Shown: one piece after another, positions 15,589 through 21,664 of the stretch
Layout of the letters: every line of letters begins with the position of its first letter
How positions within the stretch are numbered: position 1 is the first letter of the stretch
NCBI GenBank assembly: GCA_009922885.1
Contig: RFUP01000006.1
Span: 1-21,664 of the forward strand
Direction: 5' to 3'
From: Paracoccaceae bacterium
GTDB taxonomy: Bacteria > Pseudomonadota > Alphaproteobacteria > Rhodobacterales > Rhodobacteraceae
Length of the DNA stretch: 21,664 nucleotides
The notes under the pieces: generated by a model
What the model was told of the DNA's origin: nothing
Database searches by the model: none
What the model saw: the letters and a program-made list of their open reading frames with translations, nothing else
Made by a program: the position numbers and the translations under genes

Positions 15589-16364
15589 GGGGAACACTCC
15601 TCCATTAGCCTCGCCAATTCGGAATTGACGCACCGAGGATGTGTCATCGGCATCATATGCGCGGCACCCGGCAGGACCACGGCTCGCCCCCTTGGTGCCA
15701 GCTTGGCCATCGCCTCGCTCATCGCAGGGGTCGAGTTCGGTTCCAGCGCTCCGGTCATGAACAGCGATGGCATCTTCAAGCCGCCCAAGCCGGCGTTGCT
15801 CGGGCCATCTTCGTTGGCAAAAACCGTGTAGGCTGCCTTGTAACCAGCGGGGCTGACCGCAGTGAGCCAGTCCCGGCAGGCCAAAGCCGGCGCACTTTCC
15901 AAATCATCAAACCAGCGCTTCAGGGTTGCCGTCGGATCCACAATCTGCTCGCCGTCAAGGGCTGCCGCCCGAGCCTGAACAGCCGCCTTGGCCGCCTCCG
16001 AACGCTTGAATATGGCGTTCAATGCACCAATCCCTGCAACCTTTTCAGGATAGCGCACCGCGAGATTGACCGCGATCATTGCCCCCATGGAATGCCCGAC
16101 AACCACCGCAGGTTCGTTAAACGCTCTGGCAATCAAGTCCACATAGTCTTCAAGATTGGCCGAGTGACCGAGTGGCACACTTGCTCCATGTCCGGGCATG
16201 TCCGGTGCAATGACGCGGCAAGTTTGCGCGAAATGGTCAAGCTGCTCTGCCCATGCTTCGGCCCGCAGGCCAACGCCATGCAGGAACAGAACCAACGGCC
16301 CATGCCCTGCTTCTACGCATCGCAATTTGCCAAACTCAGACCGCGGCCGGGTTGTCCAGGTCAT
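15585..16364 (-). CDS. Alpha/beta-fold hydrolase
   Basis: A 259-residue alpha/beta hydrolase. 'LFLHGVGLRAEAW' (26-38) gives the oxyanion-hole HG. The nucleophile elbow is 'VVGHSMGAM' with Ser92. The C-terminal 'PGAAHMMPMTHP' carries the catalytic His236. At the usual acid position the sequence reads 'TGALEPNSTP', so Glu208 stands where relatives normally have Asp. The fold hydrolyses esters, amides, lactones or C-C bonds; RutD-like, 3-oxoadipate enol-lactonase-like and MhpC-like roles are all possible. It overlaps the upstream AA_synth gene by 29 bases and the downstream reductase by four, so it is an integral member of the operon. No signal peptide is visible, so it acts in the cytoplasm. 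Confidence 0.92.
   Translation of the reverse strand: MTWTTRPRSEFGKLRCVEAGHGPLVLFLHGVGLRAEAWAEQLDHFAQTCRVIAPDMPGHGASVPLGHSANLEDYVDLIARAFNEPAVVVGHSMGAMIAVNLAVRYPEKVAGIGALNAIFKRSEAAKAAVQARAAALDGEQIVDPTATLKRWFDDLESAPALACRDWLTAVSPAGYKAAYTVFANEDGPSNAGLGGLKMPSLFMTGALEPNSTPAMSEAMAKLAPRGRAVVLPGAAHMMPMTHPRCVNSELARLMEECSP
15597..15603 (-). promoter_or_regulatory. Strong ribosome-binding site that fixes the flavin reductase start at GTG 15588
   Basis: GGAGGAG on the minus strand lies eight bases before GTG 15588, inside the last codons of the hydrolase gene. It decides for the GTG rather than the upstream ATG at 15633, which has no comparable site. Confidence 0.75.
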
Positions 16365-16935
16365 GCCCGAGGTCTTTCAAGTCTTGATAACGGTCACCGA
16401 TCCGGTGGTGCGGGCGGCCTGTCGTTGCACCTCCCAGTGCCACGACGATTTCGTCAGCGCGCGGGGCATCTGGAATGGAGAATTGAACTGTCAGGTAATG
16501 CGAACGGCGCCCCAGATCGTTTTTATCCATGAGCGGGATCATGATGGGCGCGTTGGCAGGGCCCCTCGTGTTGGTGAATGAGAGGTAAGACTTTGCTTGA
16601 ACCGCCTCACGGTAGTGATTTCCGAACCGAAGCGTATGGATCAAGCCCGAAGCATGCTCGACTTCCCCGTCCAAACCAACAACCGCTGCCTTGCCATAGG
16701 CCTCGATCGCCTCACCGGACCCTGCGAGCGCAATAATGCGCTGGGTCAGTTCTTGCCCCAAAGGAGGAGCGATTTCGCGGATGGTTGGAGCGAGATCCTC
16801 GACATACCGCCCGGCCCACGGATTTTTCACAACGGCCGCTACTGCGAACATCCGCCAAGGCCGGCTCACCGCCCGGAACCCCTCAATCAGGGTTTCTTCA
16901 TCAAATGTTACGATCTTACGAATTTCGAGTGTCAC
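16336..16935 (-). CDS. AA_synth-family protein (PF06684, formerly DUF1185)
   Basis: A 199-residue protein when begun at GTG 16935. The family pattern is plain: 'LEIRKIVTFDEETLIEG' (3-19), 'VKNPWAGRYVEDLAP' (36-50), 'EAYGKAAVVGLDGEVEHASG' (78-97), 'SIPDAPRADEIVVALGG' (153-169) and 'GRPHHRIGD' (173-181). A structure from this family has been described as a variant of the Bacillus chorismate mutase fold with a suggested role in amino-acid metabolism; the true reaction is unknown. The frame is open to 17094, but family homology begins at this GTG, with GGAGGG just upstream. It is the first gene of the catabolic operon and overlaps the hydrolase gene by 29 bases, so it probably handles an intermediate of the same pathway. 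Confidence 0.85.
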   Translation of the reverse strand: MTLEIRKIVTFDEETLIEGFRAVSRPWRMFAVAAVVKNPWAGRYVEDLAPTIREIAPPLGQELTQRIIALAGSGEAIEAYGKAAVVGLDGEVEHASGLIHTLRFGNHYREAVQAKSYLSFTNTRGPANAPIMIPLMDKNDLGRRSHYLTVQFSIPDAPRADEIVVALGGATTGRPHHRIGDRYQDLKDLGHDLDNPAAV

Positions 16936-17006
16936 GATGCCCTCCAGCGTTTGCCAAAGGTGTCTTTCAGCCACGAGTTTTTGACAAACGAGGAATAATG
17001 CGGCAA

Positions 17007-17029
17007 AGCCATTAGTAACACTAATGGCT
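17007..17029. promoter_or_regulatory. Perfect palindromic operator, probable LysR-family binding site
   Basis: AGCCATTAGT (17007-17016), spacer AAC, and the exact complement ACTAATGGCT (17020-17029). The core ATTAG-N5-CTAAT contains the T-N11-A pattern of LysR-type regulators. It ends 11 bases before the lysR ATG and its centre is about 83 bases upstream of the first operon gene. That fits activation of the operon and repression of lysR itself. The symmetry is seen; the binding protein is inferred from position. Confidence 0.7.
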
Positions 17030-17039
17030 GAATTGCAAC

Positions 17040-17888
17040 ATGGCCCGCTCATTACCCCCGCTGAACTGGTTTCGCTCGTTCGAAGCCGCGGCACGCCACC
17101 TGAATTTCACTGCGGCAGCCGATGAACTCGGCCTGACTCAATCCGCCATCAGCCAGCAAATACGCTCCCTGGAAACGCGTTTCGGTGTTCGATTGTTCGA
17201 GCGAAAGGCACGCGGACTGACAATCACAGACGATGGCCGCAAGCTTCTTCCGCAGGTCGGCGCCGCGTTGGAAATGCTCGGCGCGGCGTCCGCAAAGTTT
17301 GACACTGGGCCAACGGAAAGTCTGTTGAGCGTAGCGACTTCCGTTAGTGTTGCGCAGTGGATCCTCGCCCCTCGCATCAATTGTTTCCTAGCGGCGCACC
17401 CCGGTGTGCGCTTGCGGTTTCTTTCCACTGTCTGGCCGGACGAGTTCAAAGCCTCAATCGCGGATGTTGAGATCCGCTTTGGCGCCGAGAAACAGGTTGG
17501 CTACAAAGCCCTGCGCCTAGGCCCAGATCGCCTTGTCGCGGTCTATAACCCGGAACTGGTCGGTGAAAGCTCGCGGGCCCCACTGATCGAAACAGTCGGG
17601 ACATCAATGAACTGGCAGAAATGGGCGGCGGCGGCGGGCACGGTGCTTGATCGCAGCCCCGTCATTTATGTCGACAACTTCGGCCTTGCTTTGGAACTTG
17701 CGATCCAAGGGCAAGGAATTGCTCTGACAAGCTCGCTCCTTGCCGCTGAGAAGCTGGCCAGCGGCGAGCTCAAATTGCTTGAGGATGCCAGCCTTTCCAA
17801 TCCGGAAGGCTACTTCTTGGCGGCAGATGAAAACGTCGAGGCCGCCAAGAATTTCAAGGATTGGTTGTTGGAAGAAATCCGAAGCTAA
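17040..17888 (+). CDS. LysR-family transcriptional regulator, GcvA-like
   Basis: A 282-residue LysR-type regulator. Residues 1-65 are the winged helix-turn-helix: 'LPPLNWFRSFEAAARHLNFT' then 'AAADELGLTQSAISQQIRSL', with 'RLFERKARGLTITDDGRKLL' closing the wing. The N-terminal sequence is typical of the GcvA branch. Residues about 95-282 form the periplasmic-binding-protein-like ligand domain. It is divergent from the five-gene catabolic operon, and a perfect palindrome lies between them, so it most likely senses the pathway substrate or an intermediate and controls the operon. No clear Shine-Dalgarno precedes the ATG at 17040; the family N-terminus supports this start. Confidence 0.92.
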   Translation: MARSLPPLNWFRSFEAAARHLNFTAAADELGLTQSAISQQIRSLETRFGVRLFERKARGLTITDDGRKLLPQVGAALEMLGAASAKFDTGPTESLLSVATSVSVAQWILAPRINCFLAAHPGVRLRFLSTVWPDEFKASIADVEIRFGAEKQVGYKALRLGPDRLVAVYNPELVGESSRAPLIETVGTSMNWQKWAAAAGTVLDRSPVIYVDNFGLALELAIQGQGIALTSSLLAAEKLASGELKLLEDASLSNPEGYFLAADENVEAAKNFKDWLLEEIRS

Positions 17889-18229
17889 CTCTCGTCGAGA
17901 AAGATGCCCCAATTCGGTGGCCGGAATAACTGCATCCGGTGGCGTATTGAAGACTTCTTAGATCCTGGGAAATTGATTGACGATCCGCGTCCTGCCAAAC
18001 CGGGTCGAAGCGGTCTTCCTTCACGCCTAAACCATACTTCTTCGCGGATTCTACGTTCATGGGTTCGGATCCCCTCCCCATACCTGACCGAACTCGCCGT
18101 TCCGCCCCTCTCCATCATGCGCTTCTGTCACGTCGCCTGACCCGCCGAAATGCTTCCCCCCAATCAGGCGTCTACAACCTGCTGAACCGCCCTGACCTAA
18201 CTACTCGCACCTGATCACGGGCGGCTCGA
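17889..18229. other. Gap between lysR and the TPP enzyme gene, with a possible gene remnant
   Basis: About 340 bases with no confident gene. On the minus strand an open frame from ATG 18060 (or ATG 18081) to 17854 begins 'MNVESAKKYGLGVKEDRF' then 'DPVWQDADRQ', which reads like a genuine N-terminus, and GGAGGGG lies ten bases upstream of ATG 18060. The later part looks non-coding and overlaps the end of lysR. It may be the stub of a gene that once followed the TPP enzyme. I do not recognise the family. Confidence 0.25.
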
Positions 18230-19852
18230 TCAAATCCGCATCCGGGGAACATCGTGCGGATCGAGGCGAAGCTCGATCAGAAGTGGCCTGTCATTGTTGC
18301 CGATGGCTTGAAGTGCAGTTGCGAGATCTTCGTTCGAGCGCACTTCGATCCCGTGCCCGCCCAAAGCCCGCGCCATGCCCGCGAAAGAGGGCCAATCAAA
18401 AAGGCTCAGGCCGGGGTCCATCTTGCGATCCAGAAACTGGATATGCTCGGCACCATAAGCCGAGTCATTTGCCACGATGATGATCAGGTTCAACCCAAGG
18501 CGTACAGCCGTGTTGAACTCGTTGATGCCACCCATCATGAAACCGCCGTCCCCTGTGAACAGCACAACTGGGCGATCCGGGCATCCGACACCCGCACCGA
18601 TGGCCTCCTGCAAGCCTTGGCCAATCGCCCCGAAATTGGCGGTCACCACAAAACTCTTCGGGTCGCGAACCGACACGCGGCACCAGACCTCGGTCATGAA
18701 CCGTCCACCATCGGTGACAAGCACACGGTCTTTGGGCAGCGCCGCCTCCAGGCGCTCCAAGGCATCCACGTAATTCACAAATCCGTCGCCCGTCTTGGTT
18801 GAGCCAATCGGATGTGCGGTCAGTGTGTTGATATCCAACTCTCGGGTAAAGCCGCTCGGCGGGATTTCTGCCTCATTGAGCCAGTGCACGATGGTGTCAG
18901 CTGTCAGGCCCGCATCCGCCACAAGCGCCGCATCGGGATGCACACCGCCGCCAATCGCCCGCGGCTCGATATCGACCTGAATGATACGCTTCTTCTGCAT
19001 CAGCTTGCCGCGATCCGTTGTGAAATCGTGCAACGCGGTGCCGAAACAGATCACACAATCGGCCTTGGCAATAAGATCATAGGCGGCAGGTGTGCTGAGC
19101 GTGCCGAAAATGTCCATATTGTAGGGATGATCGTTGAAGAGCCCCTTGGCCTTCAGCGTAGTCGCCAGCGGCGCTTCAAGCCGGTTGGCCAAAGCAATGA
19201 TCTGGTCGCGGGCGTGGATCGCCCCCCCTCCGGCAAGGATCAACGGGCGACGTGCGGACGCGATCATACCAATCGCCTGATCAAGAATATCTCCTTCGGC
19301 CGCCGCCCCCGGATTGTCGAACACGTTCAGAACCCGGGTTTCATGCGCCACCTCCTGCCACATGAAATCGGCAGGCACATTCAGCACCACTGGGCGGCGC
19401 TCTACCCGCGCGTTGTAAAAGGCTCGTGCCAGATCGGCGCTGACCGTTTCAGGCGTCCGCACCTGCACAAATCCCGCCCCGGTGGCCTTCACGACTTCGC
19501 GCTGGTCGATGCTCTGCAAATGCCGCGGATTGGCCACCGGAGTGTCGCCAGCAATCAGCACAATTGGCAGGTGCCCCCGCACGCCCTCGGTCAGTGCAGT
19601 GGCGCAATTGGTCAGCGCTGGCCCATGGGTTACCGTGGCGATGCCCACCTTCCCCGTCACATGGGCATAAGCCAGCGCCATCAGCACCGAACTCCCTTCA
19701 TGCGCCGCCGGAACAAACCGCCCTCCACAGCCGCGCACGAAATGATCAACCATGAAAAGGTTCGCATCCCCCATCAGGCCGAAAACCGTATCGACGCCGT
19801 GATCGGCGATCGACTGGGCAAGGGACTGAAAGGCAGTGACTTGGGCTGGCAT
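18230..19852 (-). CDS. Thiamine-pyrophosphate-dependent enzyme, acetolactate-synthase-like
   Basis: A 540-residue protein of the acetolactate synthase/pyruvate oxidase superfamily. The PYR domain (about 5-170) carries the catalytic Glu52 in 'AAHEGSSVLMALAYA'. A central domain spans about 185-335 ('RRPLILAGGGAIHARDQ'). The PP domain (about 365-530) carries the Mg-diphosphate motif beginning 'FTGDGGFMMGGINEF' (432-446) and ending 'VANDSAYGAEH' (Asn462). Such enzymes decarboxylate 2-oxo acids and may transfer the acyl unit; acetolactate synthase, sulfo-acid and benzoylformate-type relatives are all possible, and the substrate cannot be fixed here. No regulatory (IlvH-type) subunit is adjacent. 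The ATG at 19852 is preferred because AGGAG lies six bases upstream; the frame is open to 19918. It is divergent from the Lrp-type regulator. Confidence 0.88.
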   Translation of the reverse strand: MPAQVTAFQSLAQSIADHGVDTVFGLMGDANLFMVDHFVRGCGGRFVPAAHEGSSVLMALAYAHVTGKVGIATVTHGPALTNCATALTEGVRGHLPIVLIAGDTPVANPRHLQSIDQREVVKATGAGFVQVRTPETVSADLARAFYNARVERRPVVLNVPADFMWQEVAHETRVLNVFDNPGAAAEGDILDQAIGMIASARRPLILAGGGAIHARDQIIALANRLEAPLATTLKAKGLFNDHPYNMDIFGTLSTPAAYDLIAKADCVICFGTALHDFTTDRGKLMQKKRIIQVDIEPRAIGGGVHPDAALVADAGLTADTIVHWLNEAEIPPSGFTRELDINTLTAHPIGSTKTGDGFVNYVDALERLEAALPKDRVLVTDGGRFMTEVWCRVSVRDPKSFVVTANFGAIGQGLQEAIGAGVGCPDRPVVLFTGDGGFMMGGINEFNTAVRLGLNLIIIVANDSAYGAEHIQFLDRKMDPGLSLFDWPSFAGMARALGGHGIEVRSNEDLATALQAIGNNDRPLLIELRLDPHDVPRMRI

Positions 19853-19936
19853 TGGAAACTCCTGTTCGCATTGTGAGCAAGATACCCCAAAGGCCATGCG
19901 TGATGTGTGCATCCTCACGCTCTAAACCCCATTTAG

Positions 19937-19953
19937 TTGCGCATTCGACGCAA
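19937..19953. promoter_or_regulatory. Palindrome 1 in the TPP-enzyme/Lrp divergent region
   Basis: TTGCG (19937-19941), seven bases, CGCAA (19949-19953). Its centre is 30 bases from that of palindrome 2, close to three helical turns, as expected for neighbouring sites of an oligomeric Lrp/AsnC regulator. The symmetry is seen; function is inferred. Confidence 0.45.
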
Positions 19954-19965
19954 ATTATGCCAATA

Positions 19966-19984
19966 TATGCACATCTTGTGCATA
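19966..19984. promoter_or_regulatory. Palindrome 2, probable Lrp/AsnC-type operator
   Basis: TATGCACA (19966-19973), spacer TCT, and the exact complement TGTGCATA (19977-19984), ending 18 bases before the regulator's ATG. A wider ATTATGC...GCATAAT pair (19954-19960 and 19980-19986) and another TGTGCAT half-site at 19906-19912 also occur in this gap. Probably the site through which the regulator controls itself and the divergent gene. Confidence 0.6.
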
Positions 19985-20002
19985 ATGACGGACGAGAGTG
20001 CC

Positions 20003-20479
20003 ATGTCTTTCGATCAATACGACCTGCGGATCCTTCAAGCCTTGCAAAAAGATGGCTCCCTCACCAACGGAGCGCTGTCCGAACTGGTTCGCCTATCTCC
20101 GTCTCAATGCTCGCGGCGGCGCGCAGCACTAGAGGCCGCGGGCATCATTCGCGGCTATCACGCCAAGCTGAACGCCACGAAACTCGGCTTCTCCATGCGC
20201 GCCATCGTGCGCGTCACGCTGAAAACCCACACCAAAGACGACCACCAAAACTTCTCCCACTGGCTTGGCGGACAACCAGAAGTCCTCTCCGCCTTCTCCG
20301 TCACGGGCAGTGCGGACTACATCCTTGATGTGCGCGTTCGCGATCTCGAAAACTTCTCCGACTTCCTGCACGAACGCCTCCTGATCCGCCCGCAAGTCGG
20401 TCATGTGCAGTCGGATTTGGTGCTAAAGACCCTGAAGGACATCGACGAGTTAAATCTTGCAGAACTCGGCGCGCCTTGA
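20003..20479 (+). CDS. Lrp/AsnC-family transcriptional regulator
   Basis: A 158-residue feast/famine regulator. Residues 1-60 are the helix-turn-helix domain: 'SFDQYDLRILQALQKDGSLT', then 'LSELVRLSPSQCSRRRAALE' with 'AAGIIRGYHAKLN'. Residues about 68-155 are the RAM ligand-binding domain, including 'SAFSVTGSADYILDVRVRDL' and 'VGHVQSDLVLKTLKD'. Family members bind amino acids or related small acids and form dimers to octamers. The ATG at 20003 is preferred because GAGAG lies just before it and the family N-terminus starts here; in-frame ATGs at 19937, 19967 and 19985 would add a tail through the palindromes. It is divergent from the TPP enzyme and followed after 101 bases by the two Lin0512 genes, so it probably governs both. 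Confidence 0.92.
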   Translation: MSFDQYDLRILQALQKDGSLTNGALSELVRLSPSQCSRRRAALEAAGIIRGYHAKLNATKLGFSMRAIVRVTLKTHTKDDHQNFSHWLGGQPEVLSAFSVTGSADYILDVRVRDLENFSDFLHERLLIRPQVGHVQSDLVLKTLKDIDELNLAELGAP

Positions 20480-20580
20480 GGCCCCTGCGACTTCCTGATT
20501 GATACCCGATGAGCACTGCTCCACAGTGGGCGCACCCTCGGCCCAACACCGCTCCCTCAGCCCGAAACAGGACTCCTTTC

Positions 20581-20928
20581 ATGCCTGAAACCCGCTTGCT
20601 CACTGAATTCGGCATCGGCACCTCGCTTCGGCGCACCGATTACACAGAGGCCGCATTGCGCGCCGTTCGGGACGCACTCTGGAGAAACTCGATCAACCTC
20701 GCAGAACTCTTTGATCTCCCGAAATCCGCGATGGTTCTCGATGTGGAAATCGGTGTGGCGCGGCCGGAGCTTGTGGATGTCGAAAAGATCAAAGCCGCCT
20801 TTCCCTATGGCCAACCGCGCATATCGGTCAAACAGGGTGGGCTTGATGTCCCTCGCCCCAACGGGCCACCCAACGTCATCGCCAATGTCGCAATCTCTGT
20901 TTCCCTCGATCTGGAGCTTTCGCAATGA
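20581..20928 (+). CDS. Lin0512-family protein, first paralogue (divergent copy)
   Basis: A 115-residue protein aligned by eye with the next gene and with the Lin0512 family (PF09585), whose function is unknown. Shared landmarks are 'EFGIGTSLRRTDYTEAALRA' (9-28), 'VEIGVARPELVDVEKIKAAF' and 'PYGQPRISVKQGGLDVP'. Compared with its neighbour it has lost the Asn-Asp-Leu-His-Gly stretch that precedes 'DYT' (here Thr-Ser-Leu-Arg-Arg), so if that segment is catalytic or ligand-binding this copy may be a structural partner. Its last four bases overlap the next start (ATGA), implying coupled translation and perhaps a hetero-oligomer. AGGA lies eight bases before the ATG. Confidence 0.8.
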   Translation: MPETRLLTEFGIGTSLRRTDYTEAALRAVRDALWRNSINLAELFDLPKSAMVLDVEIGVARPELVDVEKIKAAFPYGQPRISVKQGGLDVPRPNGPPNVIANVAISVSLDLELSQ

Positions 20929-21287
20929 CGGATCAGCGCTTCATCATCGAAATGGGCATGGGGAATGATCTCCATGGCGGCGACTATACCAAAGCCGCGA
21001 AACGCGCCGTCGAAAGCGCGCTCCACCGCTCGTCGCTCCACATACTCGGCCTGCCAATCATCGATCGAACCACGCTACGCGTGCAGGTGACCATCGGCGT
21101 ACAAGCGCCCGAGAAAGTGGATACTGCACAGATCGCCGCCCTCCTTCCCGTAGGAAAAGTCTCGGTGAACGTCACACACGGCGGGCTCGACTCTACCAAT
21201 CCGGCCACGGGCGAAACCATCGTGATCGCAGCCGCCGCCATCGAAGCTTTCCTGCCCCGTCAAAGCGTGAAGCAGGCAAGAACCTGA
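20925..21287 (+). CDS. Lin0512-family protein, second paralogue (canonical copy)
   Basis: A 120-residue protein matching the Lin0512 family closely: 'FIIEMGMGNDLHGGDYTKAA' (6-25), 'RAVESALHRSSLHIL', 'VTIGVQAPEKVDTAQIAALL' and 'GKVSVNVTHGGLD'. It is cytoplasmic with no signal peptide, and no reaction is known. It overlaps the first paralogue by four bases and so is made with it. The pair sits downstream of an Lrp-type regulator and a divergent TPP enzyme, which suggests a role in amino-acid or oxo-acid metabolism; this is inference from context only. No intrinsic terminator follows. Confidence 0.85.
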   Translation: MTDQRFIIEMGMGNDLHGGDYTKAAKRAVESALHRSSLHILGLPIIDRTTLRVQVTIGVQAPEKVDTAQIAALLPVGKVSVNVTHGGLDSTNPATGETIVIAAAAIEAFLPRQSVKQART

Positions 21288-21664
21288 GCAAGGCAATCAG
21301 TGCCGTCAGAACAATGACAGCAAATCTCAGTATGGGCTGAAACCCACTAATTACTCAGAAAACACCTGGCGCCACTCGGCGACAGCGCTGCATCGCCTTC
21401 TCTCGTCGCCGGAATGGAAGTTGTGAATTCTCGACACGATCGTTTAGCTCGCCCCGCCACCCTGAGAGCCGCGCAATTGGAACGAAGCCGATCTGTGGCG
21501 ATGATCTCGGGCCGTCCGTGCTTTCACGTTGCTATTATTGAGAATTTCAATGCGGCGTTCTTCTCATCCGTCTTGGTGCCAAAGCTTTCTGATCTCGACC
21601 GATCCATTAGGCCAGCTTCGGCATTCTGAACTCCAAAGAAAACTGGGCCGTTCGGTGTTATGCA
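21288..21664. other. Right-end region without a confident gene
   Basis: About 377 bases to the window edge. A plus-strand open frame of 71 codons (21414-21629) has no good ribosome-binding site and no recognisable domain; its second half, 'FHVAIIENFNAAFFSSVLVP', looks more protein-like than chance but matches no family I can name. Small inverted repeats near 21296-21335 lack a T-tract, so I do not call a terminator. Confidence 0.3.

Noticed and set aside
15639..16532. Plus-strand open frame of 297 codons opposite the alpha/beta hydrolase
   Set aside because: Antisense to a hydrolase with a clear Ser-His pair; composition is not protein-like.
18058..18080. GGGTTCGGATCCC resembling the T-arm of a tRNA gene
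   Set aside because: The stem has a mismatch, the loop has G where A is usual, and no matching acceptor, D-arm or anticodon arm lies upstream on either strand.
18812..19876. Plus-strand open frame of 354 codons opposite the TPP enzyme
   Set aside because: Antisense shadow of a gene with all TPP motifs; rich in His, Arg and Cys without any recognisable fold.
21296..21335. Small inverted repeats after the second Lin0512 gene as a terminator
   Set aside because: Stems are only four to six pairs with a mismatch and there is no T-tract.
1..21664. CRISPR arrays, complete insertion sequences, phage genes or toxin-antitoxin pairs
   Set aside because: No regularly spaced repeats, transposase or integrase motifs, or toxin-like small gene pairs were found on reading both strands.

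Overview
This window looks like the chromosome of an alphaproteobacterium, most likely a Rhodobacteraceae/Roseobacter-type organism. The evidence is the high GC content, a DUF1489 gene, an alphaproteobacterial-type HisRS next to hisZ and a short-form hisG, a B12-dependent class II ribonucleotide reductase, and promoter-like elements of the CTTGC...GCTARA kind. No database could be searched, so the taxonomy is inference.

Left part (1-9484), core genes. The start of gatA and all of gatC lie on the minus strand. They are followed by a UPF0173 metallo-beta-lactamase-fold hydrolase, a convergent tadA (tRNA wobble adenosine deaminase), a divergent rluB-type pseudouridine synthase with a very long disordered basic tail, the tight hisS-hisZ-hisG operon, a DUF1489 gene on the opposite strand, and the class II ribonucleotide reductase nrdJ with a good promoter.

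Middle part (9485-12124), surface-sugar genes. A pseB-like UDP-GlcNAc 4,6-dehydratase ends in a clear intrinsic terminator. After an AT-richer spacer comes a UDP-glucose 6-dehydrogenase gene (ugd) that is broken by a net 11-bp deletion. If repaired it would encode about 388 residues, the length of E. coli Ugd.

Right part (12133-17888), a catabolic operon of unknown substrate. Five tightly packed minus-strand genes run in transcription order: AA_synth/DUF1185-family protein, alpha/beta hydrolase, flavin reductase with an extra NUDIX-like domain, luciferase-like (LLM) flavin monooxygenase, aldehyde dehydrogenase. A LysR regulator is divergent from them, and a perfect 10+10 bp palindrome with a T-N11-A core lies in the shared gap. 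The enzyme set echoes the Rut pyrimidine pathway (flavin monooxygenase, flavin reductase, alpha/beta hydrolase, small chorismate-mutase-like protein) without being it.

Far right (18230-21287), a second uncharacterised module. A thiamine-pyrophosphate enzyme is divergent from an Lrp/AsnC regulator and two tandem Lin0512-family paralogues. Two palindromes about 30 bp apart lie in the TPP-enzyme/Lrp gap. The gaps at 17889-18229 and 21288-21664 contain no confident gene. The catabolic operon and the Lin0512/TPP module are the best candidates for undescribed biology here.
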